From: M55B167 sp046482825
GTDB taxonomy: Bacteria; Verrucomicrobiota; Kiritimatiellia; RFP12; UBA1067
Direction: 5' to 3'
Length of the DNA stretch: 15,718 nt
Assembly: GCA_046482825.1 (NCBI GenBank)
Contig: JAWOEI010000121.1
Location: 1-15,718, forward strand
Positions 1-7,257 of this stretch are shown here, piece after piece (within the stretch, counting starts at the first letter, position 1; each line of letters starts with the position of its first letter). Under the pieces are notes generated by a model, which was given only the letters and a program-made list of their open reading frames with translations, did no database searches and was not told the origin of the DNA. The position numbers and the translations under genes were made by a program.

Positions 1-2318
1 GTGTTGAGGATCTGCTCTCCCGTATGACCGTGGAAGAGAAAACCTGTCAGGCGACAACACTTTACGGGTATCCGCGTGTGCTGATGGATGCTGAACCTGT
101 TCCGCAATGGAAAGAACGTGTCTGGAAGGACGGTATAGGTAATATCGATGAGCATTGTAATGGCTACGGCAATAAGAAGAAAGTTCTCAAAGGTCCGCCT
201 TCCATTATTGCAAAGCACCTCAACAAAACCCAGCGCTGGTTTGTGGAAGAGACCCGTCTGGGTATTCCCTGTGAATTCACCAATGAGGGAATCCGCGGTG
301 CATGTGTGAGCCACGGCACATCATTTCCCGCTCAGCAGGGACTCGGCTGCACCTGGAACCGTGCTCTGATAGCTGATGTCGGCCGCGTGACCGCCCGTGA
401 AAACAAAGCTCTGGGTTTTTCCAATACCTATGCCCCGATTCTTGATCTGCCCCGGGATCCGCGCTGGGGACGTATTGTGGAGTGCTACGGGGAAGATCCC
501 TATCTGGTTTCCGAATTGGGTGTGACTATGGTCCAAGCCCTGCAGGCCAACGGTACCACATCCAGTCCCAAGCATTACTGTGCTTATGCTGTGCCGGAAG
601 GAGGGCGGGATGACCGTGCCCGTACGGCTCCTTCCCTCGGTCCGCGTGAACTGCACTCTCTCTATATGCGCCCGTTCCGACGCGCATTTGTGGAGGGCAG
701 AGCCCACGGAACAATGTCTTCCTATAACGACTGGGACGGCGATCCTGTCAGTGCCTCAGAATATTTTCTGACCGACCTCCTGCGTGGCGAATACGGGTTT
801 GACGGGTATGTTGTTTCTGATTCCGAGGCTGTTGAGTTTATCTACACCAAACACCGTGTGGTACCGGACTACAAACATGCTGTCGCCAAGGCACTGGCAG
901 CCGGTCTGAATATCCGTACCACTTTCCGCCAGCCCGAGACCTTCACCCTTCCCTTACGTGCGGCTGTAAAAGAGGGCATTCTGCCTATGGAGACGCTTGA
1001 TCAGCGTACCCGTGAGGTGCTGCGTTACAAGTTCAGCATCGGACTTTTTGACAATCCGTATGTGTCGCATCCTGAAGCTGCTGATAAGATTGTCGGTTGC
1101 GCGGATCATCAGGCTGTGGCAAAGCAAGCTTCCAGACAGTCTATTGTAATGCTGAAAAACGACGGTCTTCTTCCTCTGAATGCAAAGAAACTGAAGAAGG
1201 TTCTTGTCTGCGGACCTAATGCACGCGACAATCATTTCGGTCACTCCCGTTACGGACCGCAGAATATCGAGGTGGATAATATGGATGAGTCTGTCCGCAA
1301 GGCCCTCGGCGAAAGTGTCGAGGTGCTTTATGCCAGAGGATGCGATCTGGTGGATGAACGTTTTCCCGAGTCGGATATTCTGCCTGAACCGCCGACATAC
1401 AGAGAGCAGATGATGATAGACAAGGCTGTTGCCAAAGCAGGGGAGGCTGATGCAGTCCTGCTTTTCCTGGGCGGAAAGAATCATATTACCGTCGGGGAGT
1501 CTGCCTCACGTTCCTCTCTGGCCCTGCCAGGGCATCAGGCGACGTTGCTCAAAGCTCTGTATGCGGTGGGTAAACCTGTTGTGCTGGTGCTGGTGGATGG
1601 ACGCCCCTCGGCAATAAACTGGGCGGATAAACATATCCCGGCTATTGTTTATGCCGGGTTCGGAGGACAGCATGGCGGTGCTGCTCTGGCTGATGTTTTG
1701 TTCGGGAAATTAAACCCCTCGGCAAAATCCTCTTTCACCTGGCCTAAGTGCGTCGGGCAGATACCTTACGCTTTTCCTTATAAACCGGCATCCCGTTCGG
1801 CCGGACGCGCCCGTGTTGACGGTTCGCTCTATCCCTTTGGACACGGTCTCTCCTACACCACCTTCAAGTATAGCGAGCTTAAGATTGCCAACCGGAAAAT
1901 CAGGCGGGGTGAGCCGGTCAAGGTCAGCTTCACTCTCACCAACACCGGGAAGGTTCGCGGTGCTGAAGTGCCGCAGCTCTATCTGCACGATGTCGTTTGC
2001 TCAGTGAACCGCTGGTTTATCGAACTGGCTGGATTCGACAGGGTCGAACTCGATCCCGGCGAGTCGAAGAATGTTGCCTTCACTCTCACCGATGAACAGC
2101 TGCAGGTGCTGGACATCAATATGAACTGGTCTGTTGAACCGGGGGTATTCCGTATTTATATCGGTTCATCATCCGAGGATATCCGTCTGCCCGCGGATGC
2201 CTTCAAAGAGCCCGCATGGGGCGGACAGGTCGGGAATGAAGGTTTTCCCGCCAGCCGGAAATCACTGGATCCCGAATCGAAGCATGATCTTGCCCCTAAT
2301 GAGTTTGAAGTGATTTAA
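1..2318 (+). CDS. Glycoside hydrolase family 3 beta-glycosidase (5' end outside window)
   Basis: This is a retaining beta-glucosidase/beta-xylosidase-type enzyme that releases terminal sugars from oligosaccharides. The frame stays open to the window edge: before the ATG at 24 it reads VEDLLSR and runs into MTVEEK, the normal GH3 N-terminal consensus, so that ATG is internal and the true start and any signal peptide lie upstream. Counting from the ATG at 24, the TIM-barrel domain carries the FTNEGIRG, PRDPRWGR and CYGEDP motifs, a KH pair in SPKHY, and the nucleophile Asp266 in GYVVSDSEAV. The second alpha/beta domain spans about residues 372-585; Glu492 in TVGES before RSSLALPG is the likely acid/base (inferred by position). 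A fibronectin-III-like domain spans about 633-705. The motifs resemble beta-glucosidase/xylosidase relatives from gut and marine polysaccharide degraders. The exact substrate cannot be read from the sequence. Confidence 0.95.
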   Translation, partial: VEDLLSRMTVEEKTCQATTLYGYPRVLMDAEPVPQWKERVWKDGIGNIDEHCNGYGNKKKVLKGPPSIIAKHLNKTQRWFVEETRLGIPCEFTNEGIRGACVSHGTSFPAQQGLGCTWNRALIADVGRVTARENKALGFSNTYAPILDLPRDPRWGRIVECYGEDPYLVSELGVTMVQALQANGTTSSPKHYCAYAVPEGGRDDRARTAPSLGPRELHSLYMRPFRRAFVEGRAHGTMSSYNDWDGDPVSASEYFLTDLLRGEYGFDGYVVSDSEAVEFIYTKHRVVPDYKHAVAKALAAGLNIRTTFRQPETFTLPLRAAVKEGILPMETLDQRTREVLRYKFSIGLFDNPYVSHPEAADKIVGCADHQAVAKQASRQSIVMLKNDGLLPLNAKKLKKVLVCGPNARDNHFGHSRYGPQNIEVDNMDESVRKALGESVEVLYARGCDLVDERFPESDILPEPPTYREQMMIDKAVAKAGEADAVLLFLGGKNHITVGESASRSSLALPGHQATLLKALYAVGKPVVLVLVDGRPSAINWADKHIPAIVYAGFGGQHGGAALADVLFGKLNPSAKSSFTWPKCVGQIPYAFPYKPASRSAGRARVDGSLYPFGHGLSYTTFKYSELKIANRKIRRGEPVKVSFTLTNTGKVRGAEVPQLYLHDVVCSVNRWFIELAGFDRVELDPGESKNVAFTLTDEQLQVLDINMNWSVEPGVFRIYIGSSSEDIRLPADAFKEPAWGGQVGNEGFPASRKSLDPESKHDLAPNEFEVI

Positions 2319-2341
2319 TTTCGATAAATTACCGCATTCCA

Positions 2342-2371
2342 TTGCGCGTAAAGGGGAGTATAAAATATAAT
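2342..2371 (+). promoter_or_regulatory. Candidate sigma-70-type promoter for the DeoR gene
   Basis: TTGCGC at 2342-2347 and TATAAT at 2366-2371 are separated by 18 bases, in the gap between GH3 and the DeoR gene. The -10 box is perfect and the -35 box is partial. It would start a transcript near 2378, about 60 bases before the DeoR start codon. No terminator was seen after GH3, so read-through is also possible. Confidence 0.5.
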
Positions 2372-2396
2372 TTGCCCTTGCAGATCTGATCAGTTT

Positions 2397-2434
2397 GTGA
2401 TTAAATATGAACAAATACGAGCAAAAGTAATCAC
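2397..2434. promoter_or_regulatory. Inverted repeat immediately before the DeoR start (candidate operator)
   Basis: GTGATTA (2397-2403) and TAATCAC (2428-2434) are perfect 7-base inverted arms 24 bases apart, ending two bases before the ATG at 2437. DeoR-family proteins often repress their own gene by binding separated repeats, so autoregulation is plausible. The arms could also form an RNA hairpin covering the ribosome entry region, where no good Shine-Dalgarno sequence is visible. A nearby CTGATCAG palindrome sits at 2386-2393. Confidence 0.4.
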
Positions 2435-2436
2435 AG

Positions 2437-3216
2437 ATGGACGAAAGCAATACTAAAGGCCTGGCTGAACCGAGACGTGCAAAAGTGCTCAGTCTGTTGA
2501 AAAAAAGTCGCGTTCTGCGGGTGGATGAGCTTGTTTACGAGCTGGGAGTTTCAGCTGCCACTGTGCGTCGTGATCTGGCGGTGCTTGAAGGATATGGAGA
2601 ATTACGCCGTATTCATGGCGGTGCCGCAGTTGCTGACGGATATGACGAGGAGCCGCTGTTTGATGACAAAACGGCTTTTGCAGCAGAGGAAAAACGCAGG
2701 ATTGCTCAGACGGCCGTGAAACTGATACATCCCAAAGCGGTTATATATCTGGATGGCGGCAGTACTTTGCTCGAGCTAGCGCGTCTGCTGCTTTCATTCA
2801 GTAAGCTGACGATTGTTACTAATTCTCTGCGTATTGCAGAAATTTTCAAGCATAGCGGGCCTAAAATGATTATAACCGGCGGGGAATGCCGCCTGATCAG
2901 CCAGACTTTTGTCGGTCCGCTGACGCGTGGTGTTCTGGATCAGATGAATTTTGATATCGCTTTCATGGGAACAATAGGGGTTTCCGTTGACAAGGGTATG
3001 ACAACTACAGATCCGGCTGAGGCTTTTACCAAGGAACAGGTCATTAAATCCGCAACTAAAACCGTTCTGCTGGCTGATAGCTCTAAATTCAGCAGAACCA
3101 GCTTTGTGAAATTTGGAACTGTGGACCAGTTGGCGATAACAATTTCGGACAGAAATATGCCCCTGAAAACAAAGAAGGCATTTAAAAAACAGGGATGCGA
3201 GCTGATGCTTGCGTAA
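2437..3216 (+). CDS. DeoR-family transcriptional regulator
   Basis: A sugar-metabolism repressor of the DeoR/GlpR type, 259 residues, the usual family length. Residues 29-48 form the DNA-binding helix-turn-helix (VDELVYELGVSAATVRRDL), followed by the family hallmark GELRRIHGGA. The C-terminal effector domain (about 78-235) resembles ribose-5-phosphate isomerase and shows YLDGGST (104-110), VTNS (127-130), IITGGE and, near the end, VLLADSSKF, the phosphosugar-binding pattern of the family. Family members normally sense a phosphorylated sugar. It follows GH3 after 118 bases and precedes the E1 dehydrogenase, both on the same strand, so either could be a target; that is inference from adjacency. 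The ATG at 2437 lacks a clear Shine-Dalgarno sequence. Confidence 0.93.
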   Translation: MDESNTKGLAEPRRAKVLSLLKKSRVLRVDELVYELGVSAATVRRDLAVLEGYGELRRIHGGAAVADGYDEEPLFDDKTAFAAEEKRRIAQTAVKLIHPKAVIYLDGGSTLLELARLLLSFSKLTIVTNSLRIAEIFKHSGPKMIITGGECRLISQTFVGPLTRGVLDQMNFDIAFMGTIGVSVDKGMTTTDPAEAFTKEQVIKSATKTVLLADSSKFSRTSFVKFGTVDQLAITISDRNMPLKTKKAFKKQGCELMLA

Positions 3217-3239
3217 AGACTGAGTCTGATTTATGAGGC

Positions 3240-3260
3240 GCGAAGCATTTCCGCCTTCGC
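3240..3260 (+). other. Small hairpin just after the DeoR gene
   Basis: GCGAAG (3240-3245) pairs with CTTCGC (3255-3260) across a 9-base loop, about 24 bases after the DeoR stop. It overlaps an alternative pairing of GCATT with AATGC. There is no T run, so it is not a typical intrinsic terminator. It may be a weak terminator or an mRNA end-protecting hairpin. Confidence 0.3.
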
Positions 3261-3279
3261 AATGCTGTGACGGATATGC

Positions 3280-3383
3280 TGGAGTGCGGCGACTCTGTCG
3301 TCGCTCATGACGGCAGACTCCCGTCTGCCGGAGCCGCAACAGGATTGTGGCATTATCAGAGCAGACAGGGTCTGCGCACTCCA
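3280..3383. repeat. REP/BIME-like compound palindromic element with four internal hairpins
   Basis: TGGAGTGCG (3280-3288) and CGCACTCCA (3375-3383) are perfect inverted ends. Between them lie four hairpins: GCGAC/GTCGC (3289-3293, 3300-3304), CGGCAGAC/GTCTGCCG (3311-3318, 3323-3330, TCCC loop), GCCGCAA/TTGTGGC (3333-3339, 3345-3351, one G-U pair) and GCAGAC/GTCTGC (3361-3366, 3370-3375). Both ends read GGAG followed by a hairpin when read inward, the layout of REP sequences paired as a BIME. It lies wholly in the gap between DeoR and E1. No coding function is supported. Confidence 0.75.
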
Positions 3384-3419
3384 AAGCCTGTGGCGAATTT
3401 ATTAAAGAAACAGAATTGA

Positions 3420-3439
3420 ATCGCGGGAATAATCGCGAT
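3420..3439. promoter_or_regulatory. Inverted repeat upstream of the E1 gene (possible operator)
   Basis: ATCGCG (3420-3425) and CGCGAT (3434-3439) are perfect 6-base inverted arms 8 bases apart, 25 bases before the chosen E1 start and just upstream of its ribosome binding site. They could be an operator or an mRNA hairpin. No clear promoter was found between the repeat element and this site. Confidence 0.3.
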
Positions 3440-3464
3440 AAACAACATGGAAGGATATTGCGTA

Positions 3465-5762
3465 ATGGCTGCTAACAACCACTTGAGTACACGCGTTCCC
3501 GCGTACAAGGCAAAGAAATATAAACTGGGCGAGATTCCGGCTTATCAGTATAAAGGTTCTCTGAAAAAGGAGCTGGACGAAAAGAATCTTACAGCTACCC
3601 AAGCTGTGGCCATCTATGAGGACATGCTGACTATCCGTGAGTTTGAAGAGATGATTGTTAAACTGCGTACCGGAGCATATGAAGCCTGCAAGGGTTATTC
3701 ATACAGAGGCCCGACGCATGTTTCCATAGGTCAGGAGGCAACTGCCGTCGGTTGTTGTGCCGCAATGAATTATGATGATTTCATTACTTCAACTCATCGC
3801 GGTCACGGTGATTCACTGGCCAAGGGCTGCGTTGCCATTCGAGGTATGTCAACAGAAGAGCTGAAGGCCCGTATCCCAAACAGCAAGGCTTCGAAGAAAA
3901 AGGATCTGATGGAAGAGGCCCTTGAAAACCATGTGTATCGCGCAATCGCCGAACTTTTCGGTAAAGAGGACGGTTACTGTAAAGGACGCGGCGGCGGAAT
4001 GCATATCGCTGACTTCACGGCCGGACATCTCGGCGCCAATGCTATTGTGGGCGGCGGTGTTCCCATAGCGACAGGTTCATCCATGAGCTCACGCTATTTC
4101 AGGACAGGAAAGGTCACATGCTGTTTCGCCGGCGATGGTGCCTATGCGAACGGTGTCGTGCTGGAGTCGCTCAACTGGGCCGGTATGGGGCAGTTTAAAA
4201 ATAAAAATTATGCCGCAGAACCTTATGGACTTCCCATTGTTTATTCCATTATCAATAACCATTACGGTTTTACCGGACGTGTGGACGGAGAAGTTTCAGG
4301 TACCGAATGTGTTGCACGCCGAGCCGCGGGTTTTGCTGAAAACAACATGCACGCTGAGGTGATAAACGGTATGGATATCCTGGCCTGTATGGATGCCATG
4401 CGTCGTGCCGCCGAAATCTGCCGCCGGGGTGACGGACCGGTTGTTCTTGAGTTCGATACCTACCGCAACTACGGACACTCCCTGGGTGATCCGCGTCATG
4501 AGTATCGTACTAAAGAGGAAGAAGCCCGCTGGAAAGAACTGGATCCTATCGCTAATCTGGAAAAACAGCTGCTTGAGAATAAGTGCATTACGCCTGCCCG
4601 CATCAGTAAAATCAAAGCCAAAGTGGAAGAGCGTAATGCACGTATGGCCGCCAAAGCTGCGTGGTCGGCCGATCCTGACCCGGCGGATGTCATCAAATAT
4701 ATGTACACGGATACTTCCGCGGATGAAGTTCCCGAAGAATTTAGTAAGGTGGAACTGATTGAGGATCTGCCTGAAATCAAGCGGGCAGACACCGGCGAGC
4801 TGACATACAAAGATGCTATCAAAGAAGCTCTGATCGAAGAGATGCTGCGTGACAGCCGTGTTGTGCAGTGGGGTGAGGATATCGCCGAATACGGCGGTGC
4901 TTTCAAGGTGACCAAGGGTTTGACCAACTGCTTTGGTCGTGACCGCTGTTTCAACGCTCCTATCTCGGAAGCCTGTATCTGCGGAACGGCAGTCGGTGCC
5001 GCAATGACAGGACAGCGTCCGGTGATCGAGTTGATGTATATGGATTTCGGACTCATGGCTTCCGACCAGATATCAAACCAGGCCGCCAAGTGGCATTATA
5101 TGTCCGGTGCCTCTATCGAGGTTCCTCTGGTGTACCGTGCATCTGTCGGCGGCGGCAAGGGTTACGGCGGACAGCACTCGCAGACTCTTGAATCGATGTT
5201 CGCGCATATTCCCGGATTGTTTGTTGTCTATCCCGCTACTCCCTATGATGCGAAAGGCATGCTGAAAACCGCAATCCGCGACAATAATCCAGTCATGTTT
5301 GTCGAGTCACAGATTCTTTACAATACTAAAGGTGTGGTGCCGCAGGAGGAATATATGATTCCTTTGGGCAAGGCTGATATCAAACGCGCCGGTGATCAGA
5401 TTACTGTTGTTACCTGGGGGCCGATGTTGTTCGAGGCCCTCAAGGCGGCGGATCAGCTGGCTGCTGAAGGTATCTCCGCTGAGGTCATCGATATACGTTC
5501 CCTGGTGCCGCTTGATATGGATACCATTCTGACTTCAATCAGTAAAACCGGACGCTGCATTGTTACCAGTCACTGTGTAAACATAGGCAGCTATACTGGT
5601 GAGATCGCTTCACGTATTATGGCCGAAGCGTTTGACGAACTGGATGCGCCTGTTATGCGTGTCGGAGCCAGAAACGGAATTGCTCCTCAGGCTTATTCTC
5701 TTGAAGAGGCTTTCCTGCCGCATGACCGCGATATCGTTGCGGCTGCGAAGGGATTAGTATAA
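3465..5762 (+). CDS. Fused alpha+beta E1 component of a 2-oxoacid (pyruvate/acetoin/branched-chain type) dehydrogenase
   Basis: This thiamine-diphosphate enzyme decarboxylates a 2-oxoacid and passes the acyl group to an E2 lipoyl carrier. The alpha half shows HRGHGD, GRGGGMHIAD and the ThDP/Mg motif GDGAYANG (GDG 223-225) to NNHYG (264-268). The beta half begins near residue 445 and carries VQWGEDIAEYGG with the expected catalytic Glu471, then GGKGYGGQHSQ. I chose the ATG at 3465 because GGAAGGA (3449-3455) lies 9 bases upstream; the ATG at 3447 has no ribosome binding site. The protein has 765 residues, about the sum of separate alpha and beta chains plus an extra segment at about 126-160 between LAKG and ELFGKEDGY. 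No E2 or E3 gene is in the window. The substrate (pyruvate, acetoin or branched-chain keto acid) cannot be decided from sequence alone. Confidence 0.93.
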   Translation: MAANNHLSTRVPAYKAKKYKLGEIPAYQYKGSLKKELDEKNLTATQAVAIYEDMLTIREFEEMIVKLRTGAYEACKGYSYRGPTHVSIGQEATAVGCCAAMNYDDFITSTHRGHGDSLAKGCVAIRGMSTEELKARIPNSKASKKKDLMEEALENHVYRAIAELFGKEDGYCKGRGGGMHIADFTAGHLGANAIVGGGVPIATGSSMSSRYFRTGKVTCCFAGDGAYANGVVLESLNWAGMGQFKNKNYAAEPYGLPIVYSIINNHYGFTGRVDGEVSGTECVARRAAGFAENNMHAEVINGMDILACMDAMRRAAEICRRGDGPVVLEFDTYRNYGHSLGDPRHEYRTKEEEARWKELDPIANLEKQLLENKCITPARISKIKAKVEERNARMAAKAAWSADPDPADVIKYMYTDTSADEVPEEFSKVELIEDLPEIKRADTGELTYKDAIKEALIEEMLRDSRVVQWGEDIAEYGGAFKVTKGLTNCFGRDRCFNAPISEACICGTAVGAAMTGQRPVIELMYMDFGLMASDQISNQAAKWHYMSGASIEVPLVYRASVGGGKGYGGQHSQTLESMFAHIPGLFVVYPATPYDAKGMLKTAIRDNNPVMFVESQILYNTKGVVPQEEYMIPLGKADIKRAGDQITVVTWGPMLFEALKAADQLAAEGISAEVIDIRSLVPLDMDTILTSISKTGRCIVTSHCVNIGSYTGEIASRIMAEAFDELDAPVMRVGARNGIAPQAYSLEEAFLPHDRDIVAAAKGLV

Positions 5763-5768
5763 AAAGCA

Positions 5769-5843
5769 GGGAAATATTTTCCCGCTTGCATGGAAGGTTT
5801 ATATATAACGGACACCCCGTCGATTATGACGGGGTGTTTTTTT
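5769..5843 (+). terminator. Intrinsic terminator of the E1 gene, preceded by a second hairpin
   Basis: ACACCCCGTC (5812-5821) pairs perfectly with GACGGGGTGT (5828-5837) around a 6-base loop and is followed by a T run (5837-5843). A smaller hairpin, GGGAAA/TTTCCC (5769-5783), sits directly after the E1 stop codon and may protect the mRNA end. On the opposite strand the main hairpin lacks a clean T run, so its use by the converging J-domain gene is uncertain. Confidence 0.93.
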
Positions 5844-5924
5844 GCGGTAGTCTGTGAGTCGCGCGGATGCGCTAAGAAAGCTCTAAGATGTGGAATGCCG
5901 GATGTGAAAATCCTTTGTACGCCT

Positions 5925-6875
5925 TTATATTCCCCCGGTTTCCTGAGAGATCAGGTATTCGGCCAGATGACGTTCAAAAGTCAGCAGAGCCTGGCAGCGG
6001 GGGCAGTGAGCGTTTGAAACAGCAGAAGCCTCGTCCGGAAGGTGCTGCGGCAGATGACAGACAAAACAGACGACAGGAAGATGCGGAACCGCACCGACGG
6101 GATTCGGGGCGTTATGCGCATGAGCATACCATTCGCCGACCTGTACTTCGCTTCCCTGTAATAGTTCATAGGCATCTTTGATCTGGGTGAATTTCTCGGC
6201 AGTCAACTGACGTATATCAGGATCAAGATCTCCATGTTTGTCAGGATGATATTTCAGCGATTGTTTACGGAATGCCTGTTTGATCTGTTCCTGTGAAGCG
6301 TTATAACTGACACCCAGAGTTGAGCAGGCCTTTTCGCGGCTGTTGCTGTTCCGGACTGACGCTGCCGCACCGCGGTAGTAGAGCAGAGCCGCCTGCATAG
6401 CCTCTTCCGGCGAAAGCCCCGCTTTGCGGCAAAATCGTTCAATCTGATTGAGGGCTGCAGGGGCGGGAGAATCTTCACAGGCTGCCATGCGCCAGCACCA
6501 GGTGGCCGCCATTCTGGCAAGTTCGTGATGTGGCCGTACCGCTTCAGCCAGTTTTCCGAGACAGTCCGGAATCCGTGCCGTCTGATCTATAAGATAAGGG
6601 AGATCATAGCGGGTCATGGTTTTCCCCAGGACCGCATTTGCCTGTTCAAGAATGATATGCATGGCGTGGTCCTGTGCGGGAGTATAGCGGTTTTCAGCCA
6701 GTGCCAGCTGTGACAGTCCTCCGGCTGTAAGAGCAAGAATGCGTTCCCGCTGCTTTTTAGGAGCCTGTCCTTTGCGGTCAACAAAGAAATGACCGGCGGC
6801 AGCGCCGATTAGAATACCTCCCGGACCGAACAGGGAGCCAAGACTCCCTCCTATTGCTTTTCCTCTCCACTTCAT
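5925..6875 (-). CDS. DjlA-like membrane-anchored J-domain protein with C-terminal zinc ribbon
   Basis: Probable co-chaperone that stimulates DnaK at the inner membrane. The N-terminus has a Gly-rich membrane helix (about 8-30), as in DjlA, whose N-terminus has a similar MxxxGKxIG pattern. Residues about 42-170 are helical and fit a TerB-like domain. A J-domain follows (about 182-240) with the essential HPD at 210-212. The tail carries CFVC (270-273) and CPRC (291-294), a CxxC-17-CxxC pattern expected for a zinc ribbon, which classical DjlA lacks; DjlA normally ends with the J-domain. The gene stands alone, convergent with the E1 gene and divergent from the epimerase gene. No good Shine-Dalgarno precedes the ATG, but the N-terminal match to DjlA supports this start. 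The domain assignment is firm; the client or partner is unknown. Confidence 0.85.
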   Translation of the reverse strand: MKWRGKAIGGSLGSLFGPGGILIGAAAGHFFVDRKGQAPKKQRERILALTAGGLSQLALAENRYTPAQDHAMHIILEQANAVLGKTMTRYDLPYLIDQTARIPDCLGKLAEAVRPHHELARMAATWCWRMAACEDSPAPAALNQIERFCRKAGLSPEEAMQAALLYYRGAAASVRNSNSREKACSTLGVSYNASQEQIKQAFRKQSLKYHPDKHGDLDPDIRQLTAEKFTQIKDAYELLQGSEVQVGEWYAHAHNAPNPVGAVPHLPVVCFVCHLPQHLPDEASAVSNAHCPRCQALLTFERHLAEYLISQETGGI

Positions 6876-6995
6876 AATAATTTGTTCTGACAGGATAACA
6901 GGATTCGCCTGATTGTATCCACAAAAAACGGTTTTAAATTACGAACGCAGATCAGTGGCATTTCACAGGCGCTTTAGTCTTTGCTTCGCAGGATG

Positions 6996-7020
6996 AAACC
7001 ACAGAGAACACAGAGGAAAA
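6996..7020. repeat. CACAGAG-type short repeat, copy 1
   Basis: AACCACAGAGAACACAGAGG holds two CACAGAG units 9 bases apart. A degenerate relative lies at 8319-8343, with units ACACAGAG, ACACTGAGG and TACAGAGG. Both are in gaps beside the epimerase gene. The function is unknown; the similarity between the two sites is seen directly. Confidence 0.45.
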
Positions 7021-7024
7021 CAGT

Positions 7025-7110
7025 GGAGTTGCTCCGTAGCAGCAATGTAGTAGCCGCTTTACAAGCGGCACAACCAGACGTAAAGATGTCGCTTATAAAG
7101 CGACTACTAC
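7025..7110. repeat. REP/BIME-like inverted hairpin pair with GTAG tetranucleotides
   Basis: GTAGTAG followed by hairpin GCCGCTT/AAGCGGC (7053-7059, 7063-7069) faces an inverted copy, GTCGCTT/AAGCGAC (7088-7094, 7098-7104) followed by CTACTAC. Over 23 bases the two arms (7047-7069 and 7088-7110) match at 20 positions. A further GGAG-led hairpin, TTGCT/AGCAA (7029-7033, 7041-7045), adjoins on the left. GTAG plus stem-loop in inverted pairs is the defining layout of REP elements. The remaining parts of the 382-base gap 6876-7257 show no gene. Confidence 0.7.
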
Positions 7111-7192
7111 ACAGGAACATGTCGCTGATTCGCGTTATTCGTAGTTGATATCAGAACAGTCCGCATTAACGGTTGCGGCTTTATGAAATGGA

Positions 7193-7221
7193 TTGTAGAA
7201 TATTAAGCAAAATGATTTAAT
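7193..7221 (+). promoter_or_regulatory. Possible promoter for the epimerase gene
   Basis: TTGTAG (7193-7198) and TTTAAT (7216-7221) are 17 bases apart, 37 bases before the start codon. Both boxes are partial matches, so this is a weak prediction. Confidence 0.3.
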
Positions 7222-7257
7222 ACGCATTCCGTATCCGCAGCAAATAACAGGAAGATT

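Noticed and set aside
954..1484. 176-codon minus-strand frame inside GH3
   Set aside because: It is antisense to conserved GH3 domains and has no recognisable protein features.
2794..3384. 196-codon minus-strand frame over the DeoR gene and repeat element
   Set aside because: It is antisense to DeoR and starts inside the palindromic repeat.
4496..5089. 197-codon Ser/Ala-rich minus-strand frame inside the E1 gene
   Set aside because: Its low-complexity composition reflects the reverse complement of the E1 coding sequence; no motif or ribosome binding site was seen.
5790..6017. 75-codon plus-strand frame after the E1 gene
   Set aside because: It runs through the strong terminator hairpin and T run, then antisense into the J-domain gene.
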